From Elioraea sp051860475 (GTDB lineage Bacteria; Pseudomonadota; Alphaproteobacteria; Acetobacterales; Acetobacteraceae): DNA of 24,049 nt. Made by a program: the position numbers and the translations under genes. Below, in pieces: positions 1 through 7,222 of the stretch. The number at the start of each line of letters is the position of its first letter. The first letter of the stretch is position 1. The notes beneath the pieces are model-generated. The model was not told where the DNA came from, ran no database searches, and was given only the letters and a program-made list of their open reading frames with translations. The stretch spans positions 1-24,049 of the forward strand of contig NZ_JBHYDW010000059.1 in assembly GCF_051860475.1 (NCBI RefSeq), in the 5' to 3' direction.

Positions 1-1951
1 CGCGCGCAGAGACCATCGCGCCGGCCAGCGCCGCGCCGAGGCACGGCCGGGCGGTCTCGGTGCCGATCGACGAGGCGGGCAGGCCGGCCGCGCGCCGGCG
101 CACGCGGAGGTAGGGCGGGGCGGCGGAGGGCTCGATCGCGTCGAAGCCGAGACTGCGCACCGAACCGTCCTCGTAGAGCAGCATCGGCACGGCAACGCCG
201 CAGGCATCGCCGGGCGTCCCCCTCGCAAGCGCGCGGCGCCAGCCCCGCGGGCCGGCAAGCCCCGCGCCGCCGAGGCAAAGGTAGCGGTCCGCCTGAACGG
301 CGCGTGCGCCGATCTCCCAGGCCTCGGTGACCTCGAGGTCCTCGTCGGCGAGGGCGATCCCGGGATCGAGGCCGTAGAACGCGGCTGCCGCTTCGAGCGC
401 GGCCAGCGGCGCACCACGCCATTCCGGTCCAAGAACGACAACCAGCGCTTCCTCGCCCCTGACCGGAGGGTCGTTCAGGAAGCAGGAGAACGCGGCCGCC
501 GGCGGGCCGTCCGGCGCGGGTAGGGCCAGCACGAGCGCCGTCGGCGCGGGTCTCGGCGCACGGCGCACCGTCGTCTCCGGCGGCTCGACCGCCCCGCCCG
601 CCGCCCCGATCAGCGGCGCAAGCGCCGCCTCGACCACGGCAAGCCCCGTGGGCTTGAACAGATCGACGGTGGCGGCGGCGCGGCGCAGCAGCGACCTCAC
701 TGGCCCGGCGACCGGCGCTGCGGGCAGGAACGCGACCTCGCCGTCGGTGAGTTCGAGCGCGAGATGGAGCGCCCCCGCCATCTCGGGCAGCGCACCTGGC
801 AGGAAGGCCGCAAACCCGTGCAGATCGCCGGTCACGGCGGCAAAGCGCGGATCGGCGCGGAACCCGGCCGACACGTCCGGCCGCGCAACGCGCGTCCAGC
901 GCCGGTCCATGCGTGCGGCGAAGCGGGGCGGATCGCACAGCGCGACCGAGGTCACCGCGCCGGCGGGATCGAGCAGCCAGCCCATCACATAGGCACCTTG
1001 GCCGGGCAGCGCGACGACCACATCCAGCGCCGTGGCGACCGGACGGCCAAGCCGCGAGATCGTCTCTGAGCCGGCATAGACCGGCCGTGCGGCACGCTTG
1101 ATCGCCGAGAGCGTCGCCGGCGGAGCGGCGAGCCGCGGCAACATCCCACGCAGATGTGCCGCGGTCTCACCCCGCTCGAGCAGCGTCCGCGTCGGCAGGA
1201 CTTTCCGCCGCCGCAGCCGTCCCTGCGTCACGACATGCACCATGCCGGGACCCTGGATCTGGACACCGGCGGGCAGGGTCAGGAGCTGCACGAGTCCGGA
1301 GGCGGGGGCGGCGATGTCAGGACGCTGGAAGGCGGCCGTGACGATCGGGGTGCGCAGCACGGCGTGCTCGACGAGGATCGCCTCCGCCTGCGGCTCGGCG
1401 GCGTGGCCCCAGCCCTGAAGCATCAGCGCGTCCGCGGTGCGGCCGAGGATCTCGATCACGCCGTCCTCCTCGGCGGCAGCGGCGAGGAAGCTGCGCAGGG
1501 CGCTGCGCAGCGCAGTGCTTTTCGGCGCCGCCATCGCGAGATCGGACAGGAACACGGCGAGCTCCGCCGCGCGGCCGTCGGCGCGCGCCGCGATCGCCGC
1601 GCCGAGCGCCTCGGCCGTGGCGAGCGAGGCCGGCCATTGGCCAAGCGCGCGATCCGGCACGCCGTGCGCCTGCACCGTCAGCGCCGCGCCCGCCGCAGGC
1701 AGCGCCTCGGCGAACTGCGCCACCGCGGCGAACCACGCCCGGCCCGGCGTGGCGCGCGGCCACGCGGTCAGGCGCAGCTTGCCGATGGCCTCGCTGCCGG
1801 CTCCGGTGAGGACGCCGAGGCGCGGCAGTCGCGCATCATGCTCGCCCAGCAGGAGGGCCACATCACGGCCGATCCGCGCGGCCGCGACCAGGCCCAGCGG
1901 GGCGCCTGCCGGCGCCTGCGCTCGCGGAGCGAGCATCACCGCGGCGATCAT
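1..1951 (-). CDS. GT2-like protein with degenerate catalytic domain, partial (3' end outside window)
   Basis: The reading frame is open from the ATG at 1951 to the left edge (650 codons, no stop), so the C-terminus is missing. Its ATG overlaps the TGA of the upstream GT4 gene (ATGA), which suggests translational coupling. The architecture matches the GT2 protein at 4085-6229. Both have a long N-terminal region of unknown function, then a shared segment (here GAYVMGWLLDP; there GLFLRGWLRDP), then a GT2-type fold. The last 130 residues align with that paralogue through VPMLLYEDGSVRSLGF (paralogue: AGPKLLFDDGSIQHAGL) and LAGAMVSAR (paralogue: VTGAALMVKR). The metal/nucleotide-binding NSDV is replaced by GGAG at residues 561-564 (bases 260-271), so sugar transfer by this domain is doubtful. 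By inference it may be a non-catalytic partner or scaffold. No signal peptide is visible. The coding call is firm; the function is unknown. Confidence 0.85.
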   Translation of the reverse strand, partial: MIAAVMLAPRAQAPAGAPLGLVAAARIGRDVALLLGEHDARLPRLGVLTGAGSEAIGKLRLTAWPRATPGRAWFAAVAQFAEALPAAGAALTVQAHGVPDRALGQWPASLATAEALGAAIAARADGRAAELAVFLSDLAMAAPKSTALRSALRSFLAAAAEEDGVIEILGRTADALMLQGWGHAAEPQAEAILVEHAVLRTPIVTAAFQRPDIAAPASGLVQLLTLPAGVQIQGPGMVHVVTQGRLRRRKVLPTRTLLERGETAAHLRGMLPRLAAPPATLSAIKRAARPVYAGSETISRLGRPVATALDVVVALPGQGAYVMGWLLDPAGAVTSVALCDPPRFAARMDRRWTRVARPDVSAGFRADPRFAAVTGDLHGFAAFLPGALPEMAGALHLALELTDGEVAFLPAAPVAGPVRSLLRRAAATVDLFKPTGLAVVEAALAPLIGAAGGAVEPPETTVRRAPRPAPTALVLALPAPDGPPAAAFSCFLNDPPVRGEEALVVVLGPEWRGAPLAALEAAAAFYGLDPGIALADEDLEVTEAWEIGARAVQADRYLCLGGAGLAGPRGWRRALARGTPGDACGVAVPMLLYEDGSVRSLGFDAIEPSAAPPYLRVRRRAAGLPASSIGTETARPCLGAALAGAMVSAR

Positions 1952-3264
1952 GCGGCCCTCCGCGCACGGCGCGCCGCACTCGATCCGGTCGCACGCCTGC
2001 GCGCCGCTGCTGCACCCGGCACGGCGACTCCGAGCGCGGCATAGAGCGCGAGATGCGCCTCGACCGCGGCATCGATGCCGACCGGAGCGCGGATCTCACG
2101 CACCAGCGCGCGCCATAACGCTGGGTCCTCGGCCGCGTGGATCATCGCCGCGGCGAGCGCGGCCGGATCGTCGGGGCGCACGTGCAGGCCGTCCATCCCG
2201 TCCCGGACCATTTCGGCCATGCCGCCGATGCCGGAGGTGATCACCGGGCGGCGGTGCTGGAACGCCTCCTGGATCACCAGCGGTGCGTTCTCCCACCACA
2301 CCGACGGCATCACCACCCAGTCTGCTTCGCCGATCAATGAGGTGAGCTCGCCCCGCGCATAGGCACCGCGGTGACGCGCCTCCGGCGCGGCGGCGAGCGC
2401 GTCGCGGAAGCCGGCAAGGAAGGCGTCCGTCTGGTGGTCGGCGCCGCCGTGCAGCGTGAGACGATGCGCGATCCCCTGGCGGCTCAGCTGCGCGGAGGCG
2501 GCGAGCGCCACCATCGCACCCTTCGGCTGGTTGATGTGGCCGAAGAAGGCGAAGCGGTCGCGCCGCTCGACGCCGTGCGGCAGGGCCCGGTGCGGCGCCG
2601 GCTCGGCCGGGGGCAATCCGTTCGGCAGCACGGCGATCGCCTCCGGATCGAGCCCCCAGGCGATATAGCGGTCACGCAGGAAGCGGCTCGGCGAGACGAA
2701 GCGGTCGACCATCCGATACATCGCCCGGATGTGAAGCTGGCGCAGGCGGAACTCGGTCGCGCTGCGCTCGGGCAGGCAGCGCCGGCACGCATCCGGCGAG
2801 GCGGCGGTGCAGAGCCTGCCGTCGGTGGTGCGCATCAGCCCCTCGTGGGCGCAGATCGCGTAGTAGTCGTGCAGCGTCATCACGATCCGCGAGCGCGGCC
2901 AGCTGCGCCGGATCAGGTGCAGCGCCTCGACGCCGATCAGCAGCGGGTGGTGGATGTGCACGACGTCCGGGCGCAACTCCTCGACAAGGCGCGCGAGCTC
3001 GGGCGCAATCCCGTGCAGGTCGGTCTGCGAGAGCATGAAGCGGTCGAACGCCTCGGTGCGCATCAAGAGCTCGTCCGGCTCCGCGCCCGCGGTCTGGAAC
3101 GGTGTGCCCGGGCTCGCCGGACGGTGCAGCGCCGAGACGCCCGCAACAAACAGCCCCTCGACACCGGGTTGCGTCCGCAGCGCGCGGAACAGCGCGTGCG
3201 CGGCGATCTCGGTGCCACCGGCCTGAAGCACGGGGTGACCGTGGCAGAGGAACAGGATCCGCAC
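1948..3264 (-). CDS. GT4-family glycosyltransferase
   Basis: This 438-residue protein is a cytoplasmic retaining glycosyltransferase of the GT-B fold, expected to add a sugar from a nucleotide-sugar donor to a surface glycan. The N-terminal Rossmann half begins MRILFLCHGH and has the glycine-rich AGGTE at 15-19. HDYY (132-135) is followed by a cysteine cluster (C138, C152, C160, C163), a pattern common in GT4 enzymes of polysaccharide clusters. The donor-binding C-terminal half has the EX7E motif, E325 and E333, within ENAPLVIQE, followed by SGIGGMAEMV. The start is GTG at 3264, preceded by GAGGAG at good spacing and 11 bases after the upstream methyltransferase stop, whose TGA abuts the ribosome site. 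The stop overlaps the next gene's ATG. Acceptor and sugar are not deducible. The last 30 residues are Arg/Ala-rich and probably disordered. Confidence 0.93.
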   Translation of the reverse strand: MRILFLCHGHPVLQAGGTEIAAHALFRALRTQPGVEGLFVAGVSALHRPASPGTPFQTAGAEPDELLMRTEAFDRFMLSQTDLHGIAPELARLVEELRPDVVHIHHPLLIGVEALHLIRRSWPRSRIVMTLHDYYAICAHEGLMRTTDGRLCTAASPDACRRCLPERSATEFRLRQLHIRAMYRMVDRFVSPSRFLRDRYIAWGLDPEAIAVLPNGLPPAEPAPHRALPHGVERRDRFAFFGHINQPKGAMVALAASAQLSRQGIAHRLTLHGGADHQTDAFLAGFRDALAAAPEARHRGAYARGELTSLIGEADWVVMPSVWWENAPLVIQEAFQHRRPVITSGIGGMAEMVRDGMDGLHVRPDDPAALAAAMIHAAEDPALWRALVREIRAPVGIDAAVEAHLALYAALGVAVPGAAAARRRATGSSAARRARRAA

Positions 3265-3275
3265 GCTCGCTCTCC

Positions 3276-4088
3276 TCAGCCGCGCTCGAACACGCAGATG
3301 TCCTGGAACGACGCGCCACCCTTGCGCCCCGACCAGGTGCCGTAGGCCGCGGGCCTGCGGCGCCGCAACCCGGCGGCAAGGAAGGACGCGAGCAGCGCGT
3401 CCTCGTCATGGGCGACGGCCGCAAGCGGCGCCTCCGGGTCGGCGTGGAGCACCGTCTCCTCCGGACGGTCCGGAAACGCCGGGCGGGCGCTGCCGGTGGC
3501 GATGCCGGCGCGCGCTGGGCCGTTCAGGAGGAACGCCGTGGCAAAACAGCGTCCGCCTGGTGCCAGCACGCGCGCGATCTCCGCGGCATAGCGGCGCACC
3601 GCAGCGCGGTCGAGATGCGTCAGAACCGAGACCAGCAGCACGACATCGAAGCTCGCCGAGGCGAAGGGCAGGGCGGCGTGCTCGGCGGCCAGCGTGCCCG
3701 CGGGGTTGTACAGCGGGTGGATGACGTCGAGGTGACGGAACGTGAACTGCGGATAGACGGGCGTGATCGCGCGCGCGCACCAGGCGATCGCCGCCGCGTC
3801 CACGTCCACGCCCTCGTACCGCGCGGTCTCGGCGAGATATTGCGTCAGCGGCACGGTCATGCGGCCTATGCCGCAACCGAGATCCAGCACCCGCTCGGTC
3901 GGGTCAAGCCCGGCGCGCCGGACGAAGTGGCCGAGGAACTCGGCGCCGATCGCGCGGTAGTCGCCGTCGCCGCAGGTCATCAGTTCGGGCGGCGGGACCG
4001 GCAGGAACCGGGTCGTTGCGAGATGGGCACAGAGCCAGTCGAGCCGATCGTCCCGCCTGTCCTGCCGCGACAGAGGTGCCGCGCTCAC
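3276..4088 (-). CDS. Class I SAM-dependent methyltransferase
   Basis: This 270-residue Rossmann methyltransferase is probably a sugar or glycan O-methyltransferase given its position between glycosyltransferase genes; that substrate is inference. Motif I VLDLGCGIG (residues 67-75) binds SAM. The acidic end of strand 2 is in YEGVDVD (91-97), motif IV is FDVVLLVSVLTHL (147-159), and LAPGGR (175-180) is the usual post-motif turn. The start is GTG at 4088, inside a GTGA overlap with the TGA of the upstream GT2 gene, a coupled arrangement. Length is normal for the Methyltransf_11/25 class. No membrane segment or signal peptide is seen, so it should be cytosolic. The C-terminal segment, including RKGGASFQDICVF, resembles the closing strands of this fold. 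Confidence 0.93.
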   Translation of the reverse strand: MSAAPLSRQDRRDDRLDWLCAHLATTRFLPVPPPELMTCGDGDYRAIGAEFLGHFVRRAGLDPTERVLDLGCGIGRMTVPLTQYLAETARYEGVDVDAAAIAWCARAITPVYPQFTFRHLDVIHPLYNPAGTLAAEHAALPFASASFDVVLLVSVLTHLDRAAVRRYAAEIARVLAPGGRCFATAFLLNGPARAGIATGSARPAFPDRPEETVLHADPEAPLAAVAHDEDALLASFLAAGLRRRRPAAYGTWSGRKGGASFQDICVFERG

Positions 4089-6229
4089 GTCACCCCCTCC
4101 GCGCCGAACCGGCGCATCAGCGCCTCCATCGCCTCGGCCCAGCGCTCCGCATGCAGGCGACGGTTGACGTGCGAGGCGAGCGTGCCCGTGTAGCCCTGGT
4201 GGAACCCGATCGAGCGGCGTTCGAAATGCCAGAGCTCGGCCGCCGGCTCGTAACGGATGCGCGCACCGGCCGCACGCAGCTTGAGACAGAGATCGCTGTC
4301 CTCGTAGTCGCCGACGATGTAGTCCTCGGTCAGCCCGTCAACCGCCTCGAACAAGGTCCGCTTCACCATCAGCGCAGCGCCGGTGACGGCGGGCACGTCG
4401 CGCGCCTCGCAGGCAGGCGCGTAGGTGCGCGGGAACCCCTTGTGGTAGTGGCGGTTGTACCAGATCCCTTCCGGATCGCGCGCGAAATAGAGCCCAGCGT
4501 GCTGGATTGAGCCATCGTCGAACAGCAGCTTCGGCCCGGCGACACCCGCGCCCTTGGCCGACGCCGCGACGGTCAGCTGCGACAGCCAGCCCGGACGGTC
4601 CGGCATCACGTCGCTGTTCAGCAGGAGCAGCATCCGCCCGCGTGCGAGCGCGGCACCGAGGTTGTTCGCGCCAGCGTAGCCGAGGTTCCGCGGCGGCACG
4701 GCGAGCACGAGCGGCAGTCCGTGCATCAGATGGAGCCCGCGCAGCAGGTGTTCGACCTCGGCCGCCTGTTCGGGACTGTCGAGCACGACGATCGTCTCGG
4801 TCTGGCACCAGTCCGGGTCGGCGGCAAAGGCGGCGAGCTGGACCCGCAGGAAGGAGAGATTGCGGTAGAGCGGGATGATCACGCTCACCTCGGGGCTGCG
4901 CGGCTGTTCGCCGAGGCGGCGCACCGCCGGCGTGCGCGGCGCGGCGAGGTGTGCGGCGTGCAGTCGCGTCGCGGCCGGCGCGATGCAGTGCGCGAGCATC
5001 GCCTCGGTCAGCGCATCCGGCCGGACCGAGGCGAGCACCGCGTTGCGTGCCGCCGACGGCGGGAGCGTGCGCAGCGCCGGCGTCAACGCGATCGCCGCGC
5101 CACCCCTGAGCTGCACGAGCAGGTCGGGCTGCGGGCCCGTGCCGGCGGCATCCGGCAGATGGACGACGAAGCCCTCACCCTCCTCACCCGGAGCGTGCGC
5201 CGCGTTGCGGAAGCGTTCGGCAAGATCACGGCGGCGGAACCGATGCACGGCTTCGGCCGGCAGGGCGCGTGGGCCGGACGGCGTGGCCAGCGCGAGGCCG
5301 GCGATCAGGCCATGCGGATCGCGCAGCCAGCCGCGCAGGAACAGCCCGCCCGCACGATCGGGCAAGGCGAGTTCGAGCATCCCGGCGACCGCGCGACCAA
5401 GATCGGCCCGGGTGCGCGGCCGTGCCGGCGCGAGCAGGGCGGCGGCATCGAGCAGCCCGCCAATCGCGGGCTCGTCGCCGCGGTGGCCAAGCGCAGCCGG
5501 GAGCAGCGCGCCGATCACGCGGCTTTCCGGGCCGCCCGCGGCGAGCAGATCGAGCAGCGGTGGCGTGTCGCCCTCGGGAGCACCGACACGCCGTGTCCAG
5601 GCCGCGTCGGTGCCGCCGCACAGGACCTCGCCAGGGGACGGTGCCTCGACCAGCACATGCACAGTCGCGCCGCCAGTCGCGGCGATGCGGCTGACGCGCG
5701 TCGGCCCGACCAGGAACAGCGGACCCGCCGGGCGCGGCCCGGCCGTGCGAACCAGCCGCAGCTGCTCCGGTCCGGCGGCCACGGCGCGTGCCAGCTCTGC
5801 CGCCCGCGCCTCCTCACGAGCGAGTGCGAAAGCAAGCGCGACAAAGGCCGGTTGCGCCTGCAGGCTGAACAGTCCCGTCCCGGCATCGAGCAGCAGGCGC
5901 AACAGCCGCTGGCGCGCCGGGGCTCCGAGCGCCTCCACGAGGGTCAGGGGCTCCGGCGAGAACGACGCGAATGGCAACGCCGGCGCACCCTCGCCGAGCG
6001 AGATCACGCCGCGGCGTCCGCGCGCAGCCGTGACGCAGGCCAGTCCGGCACGCAGCTCGCTGTCCGGCAGCGCGGCCGCGACCAGCGGTGGCGCCACGGC
6101 CTTGCCGTCGACCGCTGGACGGAACGCGCCCGTCCAGAGGGCGGCGTTCCAGACCATCAGGGCCACGTCCGTGCTCAGCCAGGCTGCGCGCGGCGGACCG
6201 GTCACGGTCTCCGAGACGCGGATCAGCAT
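4085..6229 (-). CDS. GT2 glycosyltransferase with long N-terminal domain of unknown function
   Basis: About 714 residues from the ATG at 6229. That start is chosen for GGAGA about 8 bases upstream; an in-frame GTG at 6268 would add 13 residues with a poorer ribosome site. Residues up to about 440 form an Ala/Leu/Gly-rich region I do not recognise, shared with the partial paralogue at 1-1951. A GT-A/GT2 domain follows: VSVIIPLYRN (nucleotide binding), the NLGYAGANN loop, NSDV at bases 4607-4618 (the DXD equivalent), AGPKLLFDDGSIQHAGL, VTGAALMV, and an acidic GDYEDSDLCLKL motif typical of the catalytic region. This resembles rhamnosyl- or galactosyltransferase-type GT2 enzymes of O-antigen and capsule clusters; the exact sugar is unknown. 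The gene starts 67 bases after the RTX stop and its TGA overlaps the methyltransferase GTG. Confidence 0.92.
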   Translation of the reverse strand: MLIRVSETVTGPPRAAWLSTDVALMVWNAALWTGAFRPAVDGKAVAPPLVAAALPDSELRAGLACVTAARGRRGVISLGEGAPALPFASFSPEPLTLVEALGAPARQRLLRLLLDAGTGLFSLQAQPAFVALAFALAREEARAAELARAVAAGPEQLRLVRTAGPRPAGPLFLVGPTRVSRIAATGGATVHVLVEAPSPGEVLCGGTDAAWTRRVGAPEGDTPPLLDLLAAGGPESRVIGALLPAALGHRGDEPAIGGLLDAAALLAPARPRTRADLGRAVAGMLELALPDRAGGLFLRGWLRDPHGLIAGLALATPSGPRALPAEAVHRFRRRDLAERFRNAAHAPGEEGEGFVVHLPDAAGTGPQPDLLVQLRGGAAIALTPALRTLPPSAARNAVLASVRPDALTEAMLAHCIAPAATRLHAAHLAAPRTPAVRRLGEQPRSPEVSVIIPLYRNLSFLRVQLAAFAADPDWCQTETIVVLDSPEQAAEVEHLLRGLHLMHGLPLVLAVPPRNLGYAGANNLGAALARGRMLLLLNSDVMPDRPGWLSQLTVAASAKGAGVAGPKLLFDDGSIQHAGLYFARDPEGIWYNRHYHKGFPRTYAPACEARDVPAVTGAALMVKRTLFEAVDGLTEDYIVGDYEDSDLCLKLRAAGARIRYEPAAELWHFERRSIGFHQGYTGTLASHVNRRLHAERWAEAMEALMRRFGAEGVT

Positions 6230-6295
6230 CGCGTTGTCTCCGGTCTCGCTGGAGTGACGGCGGGCCACACCGATGCAGCCCGCCGCCTCATCCGA

Positions 6296-7060
6296 TCAGA
6301 TGATGACGATGTAGCCCGCCGGGTTGCTGCGGACGTCCTCGGCCTTCACGCCGATCAGCGTGACGCTGTCGCCGTTGCCGAAGTCGATCACCGCGTTCCC
6401 GTTCACCGAGACGATGTTGTTGACGAGATCCTCCGGCGCCGCGACCGACAGGCCGTTGATGTTCTTCTGGATGTGCAGGATGTCGCCGTCGGAGAAGTCC
6501 ATCACGATGTCCTTGCCGCCGCCGGAGGTGAACACGAAGGTGTCGTTGCCGGAGCCGCCGATCAGGACGTCGTTGCCCTTGCCGCCGATCAGCACGTCGT
6601 CGCCCGAGCCGCCGAACAGGATGTCGTTGCCCTCACCGCCGACCAGCGTGTCGTTGCCGGCGCCGCCGATCAGCGTGTCGTTGCCCTTGCCACCGTCGAT
6701 GTAGTCATCGCCATCGCCGCCGACCAGCGTGTCGTTCCCCTTGCCGCCGAAGATCGCATCGTTGCCCGCGCCGCCGAAGATGATGTCGTCGCCGTTGCCG
6801 CCGTCGAGCACGTCGTCGCCGTCGCCGCCGTCGATGAAGTCGTTGCCGTTGCCGCCAAAGATCACGTCGTTGCCGTCACCGCCGAACAGCCGGTCGTTGC
6901 CGTTGCCGCCATCGATGAAGTCGTCGCCATCGCCGCCGAATACGACATCGTCGCCGTTGCCGGCGAACACCGTGTCGTCGCCGGGGCCGGCGTCGATGAA
7001 GTCGCCCTTGTTGGTGCCGATGATCAGGTCGTCGAAGGTGCTGCCGGGTATCGTCGACAT
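6296..7060 (-). CDS. RTX calcium-binding repeat protein
   Basis: This 254-residue protein is dominated by about 18 tandem GGxGxDxxx nonapeptides (residues about 13-174, bases about 6539-7024), which fold into a calcium-stabilised parallel beta-roll. The repeats begin imperfectly (IIGTNKGDF, IDAGPGDDT) and then become regular (IDGGNGNDR, LFGGDGNDV, LIGGKGNDV). A roughly 80-residue C-terminal cap follows, with FVFTSGGGKDIVMDFSDGD, the usual RTX capping strand, and a hydrophobic end IVII. There is no N-terminal signal peptide, as expected for type I secretion through a C-terminal signal, but no T1SS gene is in the window. No enzyme domain is attached, so it is much shorter than typical RTX toxins, proteases or S-layer proteins. 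The ATG at 7060 has AGGAGA upstream. It heads the glycosyltransferase operon. A role as a surface or glycan-associated calcium protein is inference. Confidence 0.93.
   Translation of the reverse strand: MSTIPGSTFDDLIIGTNKGDFIDAGPGDDTVFAGNGDDVVFGGDGDDFIDGGNGNDRLFGGDGNDVIFGGNGNDFIDGGDGDDVLDGGNGDDIIFGGAGNDAIFGGKGNDTLVGGDGDDYIDGGKGNDTLIGGAGNDTLVGGEGNDILFGGSGDDVLIGGKGNDVLIGGSGNDTFVFTSGGGKDIVMDFSDGDILHIQKNINGLSVAAPEDLVNNIVSVNGNAVIDFGNGDSVTLIGVKAEDVRSNPAGYIVII
6539..7024 (-). repeat. 27-bp tandem repeat tract encoding RTX nonapeptides
   Basis: About 18 consecutive 27-base units inside the RTX gene each encode one GGxGxDxxx repeat. Units differ mainly at the fourth-position residue before the second glycine (N, D, A, K, E, S) and at the hydrophobic end positions. 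Several units are near-identical at DNA level, so slippage or recombination could change the copy number. Confidence 0.9.
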
Positions 7061-7115
7061 GGGGGAGTGTCTCCTGGCCCGTTGAAGCGCTGAACCGCCT
7101 GCGTCGGCGGAGCGA

Positions 7116-7129
7116 TCATGCGTGCATGA
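7116..7129. promoter_or_regulatory. Perfect palindrome in RTX leader, candidate operator
   Basis: TCATGC-GT-GCATGA is a perfect 6+2+6 inverted repeat 56 bases upstream of the RTX ATG, between that start and the CtrA-type box. Its symmetry suits a dimeric regulator; the regulator is unknown and function is inferred from position only. Confidence 0.4.
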
Positions 7130-7170
7130 CCCAACTCCCCTTCGCTTCCACCAGCTTTGGTTGTGGAACG

Positions 7171-7185
7171 TTAATGGCGCCTTAA
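7171..7185 (-). promoter_or_regulatory. CtrA-type box upstream of the RTX/glycosyltransferase operon
   Basis: Read toward the RTX gene the site is TTAAGGCGCCATTAAC, a perfect match to the established CtrA consensus TTAA-N7-TTAAC. It lies 111 bases upstream of the RTX ATG. By eye TTAA occurs only four times in the window, always outside genes, and two of the four form this box. No clear -10 was identified, and binding is not shown. Confidence 0.6.
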
Positions 7186-7222
7186 TCGATTGCGGCGGAT
7201 CCGTGAAGAATGCTGCGCTGCA

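Noticed and set aside
1154..2044. A 296-codon plus-strand open frame rich in Arg
   Set aside because: It lies opposite the partial GT2-like gene, which has recognisable motifs; the plus frame has none.
6539..7024. Regular repeats that might look like a CRISPR array or satellite
   Set aside because: The 27-base units are contiguous, without spacers, and translate to RTX nonapeptides.
4721..7093. A 790-codon open frame on the plus strand, with VVAVAAVDE-like repeats
   Set aside because: It is antisense to the RTX repeats and the GT2 gene; the repeats mirror the 27-base RTX units and high GC keeps the frame open. No ribosome site or family match.
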